Assembly: GCA_021234155.1 (NCBI GenBank)
Contig: JAJEKV010000172.1
Span: 935,339-999,338, forward strand
DNA from: Isoetes taiwanensis
Lineage: Eukaryota; Streptophyta; Lycopodiopsida; Isoetales; Isoetaceae
DNA: 64,000 bases
Reading direction: 5' to 3'
The position numbers and the translations under genes were made by a program. Positions 35,247 to 47,202 of the stretch are shown piece by piece. Within the stretch, counting starts at the first letter, position 1. The number at the start of each line of letters is the position of its first letter. Below the pieces are notes generated by a model. It saw nothing but the letters and a program-made list of their open reading frames with translations, ran no database searches and was not told where the DNA came from.

Positions 35247-35780
35247 ATAACAATGTTGCAGTATCCGGCATTCAATTAGTTCCAAGAAAATGCTCTTCTT
35301 TCAATTCTTTCTCCACCTTCAGCCATCAATCTGCAGCATTCCTGGCTTTTCAAACAAATCTCCAAGCTGGTGCACATAAGACTTCTGATACCGTAAGCTG
35401 GTTCTAATCCCTACTTACAACCGTTTGCCTATTCTGCAAAAATGCTTGGCCGCATTGGAAGAGCAATTAGGTTATATGCCCAATTTGGGATTCAAGAGTA
35501 CGAGGTCTTGATAGTAGTTGATGATGGATGTACTGATGGAACTGCTGAATATTTAATAGGAGTAGATGCTGTGGCAAGCGTTGATGCAGTCAAAAGTAGC
35601 AGATTTCATCATGTGAAGATGTTGGTGCAGGAGCATGGAGGGTCTGCCAAGGCAAGAAATCTGGGCATCAGTCATGCAAGAGGTTCTACAGTTGTGTTTA
35701 TTGATTCAGATATGGTTGTAGCAAAGGATTTTAGTAAAGAGCATGCTTGCGCTCTTGATGTCCCTGCAGTAGGTGAATAA
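35247..35780 (+). pseudogene. family-2 glycosyltransferase fragment, frameshifted
   Basis: A Ser/Phe-rich stretch (35247-35395, for example CSSFNSFSTFSHQSAAF) could be the end of a plastid transit peptide. It is followed by LVLIPTYNRLPILQKCL at about 35398, the N-terminal GT2 motif. The frame then shifts near 35465-35495 and continues as YEVLIVVDDGCTDGTAEYL, GGSAKARNLGISHARGS and VVFIDSDMVV, which are the nucleotide-sugar-binding and DxD regions of GT2 enzymes. It ends at 35780 without the rest of the domain. The enzyme would transfer a sugar from a nucleotide donor; the acceptor cannot be inferred. The frameshift and truncation make it a pseudogene or one exon of a broken gene. Confidence 0.7.
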
Positions 35781-36104
35781 ATTCACAATAATATAATATG
35801 CACCAGGTGTATCTTATGGTGAATGCTAAGAAAGAAGGAAGCAGTATGTTATGTCGAAGGATTGGGATGAGCCACGCTGGATTTGTGGGGCACATGTACC
35901 CCATAAGATGGTGTCTAAGAAACTGTCAAAGGCAGCTTTTAGAGCAGTGAACTGCACTTCCGAACTTCCTTATGTGGCACCATCAATTGAGAGTACTAAG
36001 GTCTGGCAACTTTCTAATGGTTGTTTTCCATGTAGAATGCTTATCTTGTTATCATGTTACTCAATGTTTGGTCATGGGCATCTGATGATTAATCACTGCT
36101 GTAG

Positions 36105-36398
36105 GCTTCAAAACGGTTAAAGCCAGATAAATGGCAGGCAGCCTTTGACAAGGAAGGAAGAGTTGTAGGCTTCCAGAAGGTTCTGAAGGCAATTATTGCA
36201 GGAGTGAGCACAATTTCTCCTTCATCATGACATGGAATATGTCCTGTTTACCACATGCTTATTGTCTTTTCCTGATTTTATCCATTTTTACCAGGGAGCA
36301 GATCACACAATTCGACCTGAGGTTTGGGAGTTCCTGCTTGGCTGCTATGCACCAAGTACTACATCCAGATATAGGCATCAGCTTTGAGAAGCTCGCAG
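36105..36398 (+). pseudogene. two exons of a RabGAP/TBC-domain protein, with an in-frame stop
   Basis: Exon-like 36105-36203 follows an acceptor (ctgtag) and encodes RLKPDKWQAAFDKEGRVVGF; it ends at a gtgagc donor. After a ~91-bp intron ending in ttttaccag, exon 36295-36398 encodes GADHTIRPEVWEFLLGCY and closes at a gtcatc donor. This is the start of a plant TBC domain, which stimulates GTP hydrolysis by Rab GTPases in membrane traffic. An in-frame TGA at 36385-36387 sits where Arg or similar would be expected. Later exons with the catalytic Arg and Gln fingers were not found. Introns are retained, so this copy arose at the DNA level rather than by retroposition. Confidence 0.65.
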
Positions 36399-37581
36399 GT
36401 CATCTTTGTCTTTTCATTTAGATAGTATTGATTTAAAAAATGGAATCAAGTTCCAAATATCAAATGAATCTGGATATGTAATGGTGCACTGTCATCACCA
36501 ATGGCGCATTTAATCTTAGGGAAAATGCATTCTGACACATGTTACATTGTTTATTACCCACTCTCACCCACTAATAGGCATATCAATGGCTCAATGTCTT
36601 TCATCAGTAACAAAGGAGGAATCTTTACTTATTGACTGTATTAAATTATTTTGTATATAATTTTACTTGTAGTGATTCCAAGTGATTTAACAAACCGGTT
36701 TTTCTTTCTTTTACTATTCTTTAAATTGCTGATATCTGAATCTTATCCAAAATGGTGAAATAATGTTGAAAATAATGTGTGGTGAATACTTTAATTGGCA
36801 ACACATGAATGGGATTGCTTATAGTAAAGCCACACTAATGTGCTTTTGAAGGGTTTATAGCCGCAGCTTGCCGAGAAGAGAGGTGGTTGTTGAGTGAGGG
36901 TTTTGTATTGCTAAAACTTTCACAGTAAGTTTTAAAGGATGATTGGATTTGTAATGGTTTGGGTATGTCTGCATGCAAACAATATTTGAATGATTGGCCA
37001 AGAGTTTTACATTTCTGCATTTCTTCACTCTAGTTACCATTTCCTGCTGCTCAGAAAAATTTTCTGAGCCTTCAAACTTGCAAAAGCTCCTGATGAATGC
37101 TCAGGGGTGTTTTTAAGCTGAACTTTTGTAGATGCATGGCCCTGCTACATCGATTTTGAGGTACACTGGCAATTACATGCCATGGAATTTCTATGTTTTG
37201 ATCCATAGCCTGAGCAGTCAATTCGGAACTGCATACATGTTTGCAGATGCATGCAATGTTTTGCAATATCCAAAATTCTGTTCCAGACCCTGGTTGTGTG
37301 GCTGGGATGCCCTTTGGCTTAATTGTGAGATGTGGCCTCCATGGTCAAATGGTGAAATGTCCTAAAGAGATGCATTCTATGGATGTAAAGGCTTAAATTC
37401 CAAGCGTGCATTTGAATAATATGTTCATATATTAGATCTGAAAATTTATTCTCATTTTCAACAATTTAAAACAATGTCTTTTATGATACAGGTGCCCATT
37501 TTGTAAGAAGGTATTGAATTTGTTCTTTTATTTATGTATATATTCCTACAAAAATAGACTAAACATAGATTGCCTAAAGTA
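36399..37581. other. non-coding, no recognised exon
   Basis: AT-rich sequence that could be intron of the preceding TBC fragment. No supported open frame. Confidence 0.4.
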
Positions 37582-37720
37582 AGGGCGCGTCCCAATTAGC
37601 AGGGGCAGGCCTTGCCCCAAACAAGGTTTGGTGAAATGAAGGGCGCTGTTTTCTGGTCTTGCCTTGCCACATGGCAAGGTCGTGGCCATATTCACGGGTT
37701 CACCTAAGGGGATGCGCCCT
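37582..37720. mobile_element. 139-bp MITE-like inverted repeat
   Basis: It starts agggcgcgtccc and ends gggatgcgccct. Internal short palindromes (ttgccttgccacatggcaagg) add foldback potential. No clear target duplication was found. Confidence 0.5.
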
Positions 37721-37858
37721 AATATCACATGCGTTTTTAGATATGATGTGTTTTAACGAATCAATATGGTTTGCATTTGCAAGTAGCATTGATTATAATA
37801 GAAATTATAGACCTGAAACCAACAGTTCTCAGTAGATGTCATCTTTGCAATAGTTATC

Positions 37859-37964
37859 AAACTGGCTGCTGCTAGTAAACTCTCGGTCAGCCCTAGCCCT
37901 GTTGCTGCCTCTGAGTCTGGTTGATTCGATTCAAAAATATTTGGGGTTTCGGACTCGCCATCAC
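37859..37964 (+). repeat. ~97-bp dispersed duplicate, copy 2
   Basis: Second copy of 35124-35220. It runs into an open stretch (37966-38120, ITKWKEQGTTTPPFVNSPKD) that I do not recognise. Confidence 0.85.
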
Positions 37965-37965
37965 C

Positions 37966-39568
37966 AAGTTCTTACGCCCTGTGATAACCAAATGGAAAGA
38001 GCAGGGTACGACGACTCCTCCGTTTGTAAATTCTCCCAAAGACCTTCGTTTTGTCCATGTCTTTTGGAAAATGGAAGTTCAAAGAAACAGTGCTGCGTCG
38101 GAAGTTCTTGCCCTAATTTGAAGAAGAAACTGGACGGCCATTTTAAAGGCAAGAAAAATGGCCAGGGATGAGGACCTGTGGTCAGAAAAAATGGAGACTT
38201 GTGCTGGTCATTTGCGAGTCTTGAATATGAGAAGCTGCAAAGATGACTACAACTTTAAGCTACCAAACTCAGACAATGCAGGTAAACATGTTATAAGTTT
38301 AAGAAGATTAATCCTCCAATTTTTTTTACAATCGGCTCTTTGTTCCTATCACCATGGTGCATCAGTTGATAAAGGTGTTTTCTATCACCATGATGGATCA
38401 TCACCTGCAAGGAGATCCAAATTAGCCTACAGGATGAACATTGGGGGCGAGATTAAGGAAGATGGATGCGGATCTAGCATGGATAGCAGTATCTCATCAA
38501 GTAAAGTTCATTGCTAGACTTAAGGGTTATGAGTAAAGACAGATCCTAAATTCAGGCTTTTAAATGCAGGACAAGCATCAATGTTCTCGCTAGGATTTCA
38601 ATACATGAATTAGTATGAATATGGATTGGCTTATGGCAATCCACATCGAGTATAGTGATTTTGGAGCTCGAGGCTGCATCATGGATGCACATGGGTTCGT
38701 TGAGTGCACATGGGTTGGGCTCGAAGCTCGAGGCTGCATCATTGGTGCACATGGATCTATTAGGTGCGCATGGGTTGGGCTCGAGGCTAAAGCCTGCTCG
38801 ATGCACCTGGAAGATGGATTAACTTATATGTTGGTATTTACACTTTTTCGTGAGCAAGCCTTGCGTGTAATTCTGGATCTAAGCAGCACAATTATCACAC
38901 TGCTGGTGAGTTCCACATCTGCATTAACAATTGCTTCATAAGGCGTTTTCTAAGCATGACCATTTTTACAGCCAAATCAAAATCCACTTATTTTGCATGT
39001 TTTCATGGAACTGCTATGTATTTTTGTCCGAGTCAACCTGCATGCTGATAAGGTGAGTTCAAAATACTACTTGATTAATTTGGTAGGATAGAGTAAGTTA
39101 TGAGTATATAAGATAAGTATGTAATACTTTGCATTAGTCAGCCTGTGCTCTTACCTTCTTAAACTGTCTCTGGTCAAGAAGTTGAACCTTTATTTAATTT
39201 AGTAGGCAGAACTTTAAGCTTTGATTGAATTTTCCAAAGAACTTACATTTGTTTTACTATGAACTTGACTTGGTGCCCGCATTAGAAGAAGGTACCCTCT
39301 TCTCTTGTTACAGAAAGGGATATGAGAGATGTCTAAACTAGATGGCCTGGCTTTGTGTCTCTTTAGGGAGTCACAGAAGGAACTGAGTTTTACTACATAC
39401 CATATTGCCCAACGACTAGTGAATAGATGGAGAAAAGGTAGGCATCACCTGGGCATTAAAAGAAAGCTTTACAAGGGAGATAGGACAAAATATTATCTAC
39501 TGCCTGAACCACAGTGCATTTATGATTGTAATGAAGATATCTACTCTGCAACAATTTTGCCGTGAATT
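37966..39568 (+). other. possible host-gene fragments, unidentified
   Basis: Open stretches occur at 37966-38120, 38158-38517 and 39329-39565. The last reads LFRESQKELSFTTYHIAQRL in a 78-residue frame. Between them (38655-38800) a ~60-bp motif gctcgaggctgcatcat...gtgcacatggg is repeated two to three times. I cannot link these stretches to one gene or name a family. Confidence 0.3.
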
Positions 39569-40398
39569 AGACATGAAAATGCCCATTTTCCCAACGTGAC
39601 CAAATTATATTTCTGATATCCCCATATTAATAGATATTCTGATTAATATTTGATAATAAGGTGCGTGTGCCTATCTGGTATCCATCTCATTCTTCTTTTG
39701 TAAGTGCGAAAGCACAATGATAACTGGGCTTCTCTTATGTCACTAGGCTCCTTTATTCTTTCCTATCGCGTTCTATATCACCTCATCATATATGTACAAT
39801 TTTTCCATAACAAATAAAGGATCTGTATTTGTCTGCTTCAATACCTTGATTGTGTATGGGGATTCTGTAACGAGGGACTATGAGTTTTATCATAGGTATG
39901 TTTTGCAAACTTTTCCAACATAGTCAAGGGTTGTGATAAGGATATATGCAACCCATTTTAGCTGCATCATTGTAACTTTTTAAGCTTTTTAGTCCGTGTT
40001 GACATGTTCACTTCCTCCTTCTGTGGGTTGTAGATTTGATGAATAAGATGCTCAAGCCCAACTCAAAAACGAAAAACAGGGATCGGTTTTGAGGTTTAGC
40101 TATGCAGCAAGCAAAGATCAAAGTCCGAGATCAAAGTGTGCAGGCCAAATAAGACACTACTCAGTTAGAGAACTCGTGCTCTTTTCTTGCACGAATTTCT
40201 TGCCATTTACAAGCCTGCTTAAACAACTTGAGAAGGATATGGTGTAATTAACCACCATGTTTTACAACATTCGATGATCATACATTCGATGATGTATGAG
40301 GTACTATTCTGAAAAAACTGCACAATGTTGAAGGTCTGTAGATGAGTCGTAAAAAGATTCTTGGTCAAGTACATAAAATGCAAAAACAAACAGTATGA

Positions 40399-40515
40399 CA
40401 GTGATGGACCCATTGTGTTCCATATTGTGATGAGAGTTTCCAAAGCTCTCCCACTGTAAGTGATGGACCCATTGTGTTCCATATTGTGATGAGAGTTTCC
40501 AAAGCTCTGCCACTG
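40399..40515. repeat. ~58-bp tandem duplication
   Basis: Two copies contain gtgatggacccattgtgttcc, atattgtgatgagagtttcc and aaagctct.cccactgta, with one or two differences. Confidence 0.88.
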
Positions 40516-41039
40516 TATTTTTTTAATTTAATTTTTTTCACTACTAAAACCTTTAGAAAGGAACACAAAATGGGCTTATACCAAATATAGAAACATGTAA
40601 ATGGTACCTCAACAATTATTTAGCTTTAATGAGCTCAAAACTACCTAGGTACTTACTCTCAAATACAATAGAGGAAATATATTTTTCTTTTGGTAAACTA
40701 TTTGAGAACATTTACAATGGCTTTTTTTTGTACACTTCAATAATAGAATTGATAAAATAAATGAAATAATTAATATGGTCCCCTTGGTACGAGAACATTT
40801 AGAATGGCATCTTTGTGCACTTCAATCACAACATGGATGTTATGCGCAATATGCAAATTAATAGAGACATCTACGTGGGATTATGGGATTGTATCCAAAA
40901 GGCAACTTTATAGAGTTCTGTTTTCTACCTTTGTTTAAAAAATTTAAAATTTGTCGTTTTTTGTGGTTGTGGGGCCCGCGCTAGAGAACCTTAAGAAATT
41001 GTCGTTTCGTGATTGTGGGACCGCACTAGAGACGCTTAG

Positions 41040-41650
41040 AAAAGCTTGACAGAATCTTTGAGGATCAAAGGGGTGGTTTGATCTCGGGAATCTTATGAGA
41101 ATCTTGAGGAACGCTTGTGGAACCTTAGGGGATATAGGGAAATATGAAGGGTATCAAGGGGAATCTTCGGAATGGTCATAGAATATTGAGGAATCCAGGC
41201 GAATCTTTATAGAATCTTAGAAAATCTAGGAAAATATACATAGAATCTTGAGGAATCTTGGGGAATCTAAAGGAATCTTCATGAAATCTTTGAGAATCTA
41301 AGGGAATGTTGATGGAATCTTGGAGAATTTAGGGGAATCTTTATAGAATCTAAGGGTATCTAGAAGAATCTATGTAGAATCTTGGAAAATCAAGAGGAAC
41401 CTTGGGACAATCTTTGAGGAATCACAAGAGAATATTGGGGGAATCATAAGAGAATATTAGGGAATCTATGGGGGAATCTTCATAAAATATTTGAGAATCT
41501 AGGATAATCTTGATAGAATCTAAGAGAATCTAATGGAATCTAGAGAATCCACATAAAATCTTGGGAAATCTAGAGGAATCTTGGAATAATTTCTGGGAAT
41601 CCAGAGATATCTTTGTAGAATCTTAAGAATCTAGGGAATCTTTCATACTA
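41040..41650. repeat. degenerate agaatct/gaatctt repeat
   Basis: About 600 bp of irregular gaatctt, agaatct and gggaatct motifs at roughly 10-30 bp spacing. Non-coding. Confidence 0.8.
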
Positions 41651-43986
41651 GGTTCGTTTTGCATGGCCGACTTCATACAATCCGTCTAAAATCCTTAGAA
41701 TAAATACATTCAACTCGTGTAGGCCCTGCACAGTACAAAGACTTGTCTATATATATAATAGGACAAGAAAATTAGGGCGGCTAGCCGGCGCATGGGGGAT
41801 TGTGTGCCCATATAGAATGTTTCAATGGTTGTTGGTATCATTGTAGATGTGGCTGCATATTAGTATATGCCTTAGAATAGTAAGAAGTTGCACAAGATAG
41901 AGGATGGAGGAATGGAGCAATAAAACATCGACAAGATAAAAAATGTACGCTCTTCACCTCTTAAATTCTGTATTGTGAGCTGACGAACAAGGAAAATTGA
42001 GCTTAGACAATCAAATGAATCCAGAGGTCAACTAATCTTATGGCGGAAGGGCCACAGAAAATGTACCATAGAGTAGAAACGAATGCTAAGAAGCAACTTG
42101 TTTTGAGCTGAGATTCTTTATTATTACTTGCAACATAAGCATTTACGATTTCTATCTGTATAGCTAGAAAATGAGTCCCCGAGTTCTTTATGTACAGACA
42201 GAACAGATATAGCCAGAGAAGGCTTCCAAATGTTCAGGATTATGGTTTTGAATTGATTGTTAAAAACTTTGAACTATGATTCAAGCCACTTCACCCTCCG
42301 GCCATGGAGGGCAACCCTCCGTGCGCAGCACCTTGTTATTTTTATTTGGTACTTGATTTCTTTAACCTGTGTTTCCCCTCTGTCCTTGTGGTGTCTATTA
42401 CGTAGGTTTGAGCCCGTTCGTTTCCAATATACTCATGTTTGGCTATGCTCATCCGAGTTCATGTTGTGGCTAGGCTCGTTTGAGATCTTTAGCTATGTTC
42501 CTTTCAGTTAAGGTTTGGGCGATGGTAGTTTGAGCTCTTCTATTTCTATTCAACGGATATTCGTTTGTGCATTTTTTCCTTTATTACTCTACAGAGTTGA
42601 TATTTGATGTTTTATCCATGTTTTTCTTGCACTATTTCATTGCATCTAGTTTTTATTTTGTCTATTCATGAGTTATCTGCTTTTGCATTCGGGCCCTTTC
42701 TGGGCTTTTCATTGCATCGGTCCATATGAAGTTAAATGGACCTTACTTCCTTCATTAGGGGTTTTCTTTGTGTACGGGTAGGCGGTTTTCATATTCCACA
42801 CATGCATTATGTTCGGCATTCTTTGTGATAAGCCATAAGGTCTATATTTGGGTTCGTTTTTTTCACCATGGAGTCGATTCATCCGATGCTACATTTGTTG
42901 ATTCACCTTTGGTTTCAAAAATCTACACATGTTTTGTACATCTTATTCTCGTGGTTTTTGTCTTGACTTTTTTGGTTAAGCGCCTAGCTTAGTTATTTCT
43001 GCCCTTATTCTTGGGGATTGGAATTTGTATTTGCATTGATCTCGTGCTCGGCATAGCATTGTTCTTTTTTGCTTATTAAAATCCTTCTATTCTATCATAG
43101 GCATGCTCATTTACAAAGATTCATTTAATTTTAGTGCCTTAACATTTGCTAGCTATGTTAAACCATATGTTTTCTCAACCCCTTAACCTCATCCATAAAG
43201 TTTGTGGTTTTGGACACATTGGGGTCTCTAGGTCTAGCTTGTGTTGCATAAGGGATTTTTTGGGTTTCCAAATGCCAACTTTCAATTTTCGTGGTGCCCT
43301 CTTATTTTCTCCAGTTCGTTTTCATTTGTGCTCTAGGTCGAAGCCCAAGGTTAAAGATTTTCTTTGTGTTATAACATTGACATGGATTAACACATGGCTT
43401 GTTTGGATATCTTCGACGGCAGGCTATGCTCTTGCAATCGGGCTTGGGCACTATTTTCGTTGTTTCTGCTAAGTCCCATGTTACATATGCAACTCTATAC
43501 CATTTCCTTGGGCCACAATTTATTCTAGTCCATTGTTTAAGGGGATTAGGTGCCAATTTTTCCTTATTCCATTTGTCTCGGAACCAGAACACTTTATATG
43601 CGGGGTTTTTTATGTTCTTAGGGAACCTCGAAGGTGTGCATAAGGTAATTTATTGTTTGTTGATTTCATTTGGGACCTGGACTTTTTTAGCTCTTTTTTG
43701 ATAAAGTGATTTGTGATGCATTTGGTAGCCGTTACAATACGTTGTGGGTTCATTATATGTTTTTCCGTAGTTACGATTTTCGATGCTATTGACATGGGTT
43801 GTATGTTGCAACTTTGAGCTATATCTTTGTGGACATGTAGGGTGTACCTTATGGATATTGCGTTGAGTATCAGGGGGAGCATCTCTTCTTTTCCTTTGAT
43901 GAGCTTCATCCAATATTTTCTTCGTTCTTTGCTCGCCGCGTTCTTTGTTTCCTATGTTCTGGGTCTCATATTGCTTCTCTTCCAGC

Positions 43987-44722
43987 ATCAGGTACTCAAA
44001 TCACTAGCAATATTGGAGTTCGTCAGGGTTGCCCTTTATCTCCTACACTCTTTGGCTTGTACATTGATCAATTGGAAGAATGGCTTGATAATCATGGCGG
44101 CGGAGGTCCACATTTGGCACACTATATCATTAGGCAACTTATGTATGCTGATGATGTTTCACTTCTGGCACATACCGCTGCTAGTATGCAGCAACATTTA
44201 CATGCTCTGCACAGTTTTTGTGAGAACACAGGTTTGCGTGTTAATCTCCAAAAGACCAAGCTTTTGGTAGTTCAATCTTCTCGTCACCATGTTCCCCCTA
44301 TGCACTATGATAGCCGCGAAGTTGAAGTTGTAGATAGCTACAAGTATCTTGATGTAGAATTCTGTAAGAACACACTTTGGGAACAGTGTATTACCCAGCG
44401 GGTGGCTGCTGGATGGAGAGCACTCTATGCAATGCAAAACAATTGTTTTCGCGCAGAAATTCATGATTGGCCACGGAAAGCCCACTTGTTTCGGGCTTTG
44501 GTAGAGCCTGTTTTACTGTATGGTTCTGAAGTGTGGGGGCCTGCCATTAGTGCTAGTGCTTGGGAGAGCTTGGAGCGGGTGCAAAAGTCCTTTCTCACTT
44601 ACAGCCTCGGAGTTAAAACAACGGTGCCCTATGCTATTCTTTTACAAGAGACAGGTTTTTGGCCTCTTCAACATTCTGCCATGAAGCGCCATCTCCACTA
44701 TATCTGCAAGGTGCACCACTAG
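43987..44722 (+). pseudogene. LINE (non-LTR) reverse transcriptase fragment
   Basis: An open frame runs through ITSNIGVRQGCPLSPTLFGL, the palm motif before the active site, then MYADDVSLLAHTAASMQQHL with the catalytic YADD at about residues 30-33 counted from the Met at 44057. It continues through the thumb region (VEPVLLYGSEVWGPAI) to a stop at 44722. The N-terminal fingers and palm, an endonuclease and the 3' end are absent. It is truncated on the left, and on the right it runs into sequence resembling the end of the inverted-repeat element at 11009-20692. Confidence 0.85.
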
Positions 44723-44765
44723 TGTTGTCTCTAAGGGCGAATATTCGCTTTTTGGCGAATATTAT
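44716..44765. repeat. terminus-like sequence related to the 11009-20692 element
   Basis: The sequence tagtgttgtctctaa followed by gggcgaatattcgctttttg resembles the ends of the 9.7-kb inverted-repeat element, including the gcgaatattcgc palindrome. The partner end was not located. Confidence 0.45.
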
Positions 44766-46609
44766 CACGTTAAAAAAAAGTTGCCACGAATGTTAGATAG
44801 GTTAAAAAAAATGGTGGAAAAAAAATAATAGTCAATATTTCTTATGCTACTCCAGCGACCAGCTTAGGGTTCGCCGAGATTGCAAGACGCTAGGAGGAGA
44901 GGTTTAGCCAAATTTTTGACAGGGTTGAGGAGCAACGGTTCTGGATTCGCCATTATCATTCTTTTGATCATTAGGTTTTAAAACAAGGAGCTTTCCTGAT
45001 CCTTCAAATATTTGGGAGCTCTCATCCTTCATAGTCAACAATATAAGAAGCTCTACTGTATGACGACGGATTCTGGGCGTGAAGTTCATGGTAATAAGTT
45101 GTGTAGGGCTTTGGAAATCTCAGATATTTGTTATTCATGTTCAGATAAAGCAAAGAAGCAATTTTCTTTCTGGTTGGTAAATGTTTATTTGTTGATGCTG
45201 TTAGAATTCATTTCTTAAGCAAATTTTACCATGCTTTCTGGATGGCAGACATGAATTACCTTTGAACAATCTTTGCATGGAGTTTTAAGAATACTATATC
45301 AATGTTCATGCTAAGAAGAAACTAACTGGTGAGGGAATTTGCGAAAAACATTGGCTCTGGAAAGTACGATGACTTCTGTCGCAAACACTATGAGGTAAAT
45401 ACTTGTAAATTCATTCCTTCATACGTGCATGGGGAGGCTTTGAAGACCTTATGCAATCAACATAATTTTCTGTGTTCAAACGACTGACGCAGCAGAGCCC
45501 ACCATGCCTGAACATCGCCCTAGTAAACGATCGAAAAGATGTGTAAAATGCAACTAAGCTGATGGGCATAGAACTGCAGAAGTGTGAATCTGGAGACATG
45601 CACAATGGCTGCAACTGGAACTGCATGGCATGTATAGAGCTTGTTAGCAGAAGATGAAACTTGTAAAGTCATGCTCACTTGTGAAAGTTTGAAGGAGCTC
45701 TTTCCATGCCCTAGAGATCTAGTGCAGGTATGTATGAGAAGTGTTCAAATGGGCATACTATACCAGGTGTAATATCAGTCGCACCCATTTCAGCCTTCAC
45801 TAATCTTTGTTACAGTTGGCTTTAGAATATTGTCATCCTTGGGAAGATATGATTTGTGACATGGGCCTCTCCATCAGTTACAAGTTCTGCACATCCTCGG
45901 GATGTCACATCTGTCATCTACCTTGGGTTAGTTTTTCCTATAGACATGGTGATCTGCCATATGGTTGTGGAATTTTTTGCCTGTCAATTTTCGATTTCTG
46001 GTTGCATGATATTTATATTCTTGTGCATTGGGATTTGATGCATCCTTCATATAAGTTGCCACATTTCTTTCAAGGATTATGATGATCTGCATATTGCTAT
46101 TGTTTTTTTGGACATATTTCTTTGCATTTTCTTGAATGAGTTGGGTGATTCTATGGATAGGCATTATCTCTGAGCTGCATCTTTAGTTTTTGAGTGGGCT
46201 CTATTTTATATGTTTATGTATTTCCTATGAGTTGCAGAATATTTGGGTAGTTATCACACTATTGAATCCTCCTTGCCATATGTCTTTGCCCTTTTGTTTT
46301 TGAGTTTACGTATTCTCAAGAGATTGATTCTTTATCATTTTGTTTTCATTGCATATGGTACATTATACTTTCTTTGTGACTTGTCTCTTTGCATTTTTAT
46401 GATTACTTTGAATCTCCTCTTTGATTTGGCACTGACATTCGTTGTTGTTCTGGATATGATCTCAATCTTGCCCTTTTCGACTTGGACTTGGCCCTTTGCT
46501 TGTTTTCATGTATATCCATTCTTACCCTTCTACCCCAGTTCGATCCCCGTTAGTTTTGACTTCGATTTCCATTCTTTGCCCCTAACCTCAACCTTGATTT
46601 TCCATCATT
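44766..46609. other. no recognisable gene
   Basis: T-rich sequence with short frames. Upstream parts of a tyrosine-recombinase retrotransposon (RT, RNase H) would be expected near here; I saw no YLDD/YADD or RNase H motif. Confidence 0.45.
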
Positions 46610-46936
46610 TTGTTCACTTGTCCATCCCCGCATAGGCCTCTTAACCATCCGTCCGGCGGCCCTCTTTTCCGTTCTTCTCCTTCCTCTTTACGTCCCTTAT
46701 CCTACCCGACTGCCCGTGTGTGGTGGAGGGATTGCCTTCTCGCTATCGGCCTGGATCCATCTCAATATGGTACACATTCTGCACGTCGCGGCAGGGCCTC
46801 GGCAGCTGCGGTATGGGGGGTTCCACATGATGCTGCGCGCGCTCACGGTCGTTGGCGCTCCTCTTCTTCCCATTCTCGCTACGCGCTTCGCGACCCTTCT
46901 CAACACTTGGAGGTTTCGCGGCGACTGGGCTTATAG
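46610..46936 (+). pseudogene. C-terminal tyrosine recombinase fragment (DIRS/PAT type)
   Basis: The frame reads GLDPSQYGTHSARRGRASAA and then GRWRSSSSHSRY. This matches the C-terminal active site of DIRS-group tyrosine recombinases: H-x-x-R in THSARRG, Trp in GRWRS in place of the usual His, and a Tyr nucleophile about 8 residues later. The first catalytic Arg and the N-terminal domain are missing and the open frame does not extend upstream, so the gene is truncated. The encoded enzyme class inserts circular DNA by strand exchange at short identical sequences. The fragment ends just before B1, the expected position. Confidence 0.75.
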
Positions 46937-46956
46937 TTAAGGAAGTTCTCTGGTAG

Positions 46957-46997
46957 TCGGCCGGTTTTGTGTCTCTTGCGAGTCCCTTCCCAGAATA
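46957..46997 (+). repeat. B1 repeat of the tyrosine-recombinase element
   Basis: 41 bp identical to B2 at 47889-47929, and directly joined to A2. Confidence 0.92.
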
Positions 46998-47038
46998 GCA
47001 TCGATCCGAGCCATCAGATCGCCATTCTGGGAAGGGAC
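46982..47038. promoter_or_regulatory. candidate recombination core with 15-bp inverted arms
   Basis: The arm gtcccttcccagaat (46982-46996) and its exact reverse complement attctgggaagggac (47024-47038) flank a 27-bp spacer that contains the B1/A2 junction. Inverted arms around a crossover are typical of tyrosine-recombinase sites. The left arm recurs at the right end of the element (47914-47928) and the right arm at its left end (31785-31799). Confidence 0.6.
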
Positions 47039-47122
47039 GAGCTCCTATATCAGGCCCTTTCCTCTTTTGGCTCGGTTATCGGCGTCTTCTCACAGCAGCT
47101 CCTTCTTCTATTTCCATTGCTT
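46998..47122 (+). repeat. A2 repeat of the tyrosine-recombinase element
   Basis: Internal copy of A1 (31759-31883), 121 of 125 identical by eye. Confidence 0.92.
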
Positions 47123-47202
47123 CCCTCCCTTCCCGCCCTGTTATATGGGGGTATGCGTCTTTTTCATCTATATTTTTTTGTTCATGCACTCTTTGTTGTT
47201 CT

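Larger units (their letters stand above)
39569..43980. other. 4.4 kb without a recognisable gene
   Basis: AT-rich sequence with short frames only. It contains the tandem pair at 40399-40515 and the degenerate agaatct repeat at 41040-41650. From 42250 to 43960 it is T-rich with Phe/Leu/Ser frames; no family was recognised. Confidence 0.5.

Noticed and set aside
44057-44485. Overlapping frames at 43827-44270 (plus) and 44198-44485 (minus)
   Set aside because: They are shadows of the LINE RT frame, which alone has family motifs.
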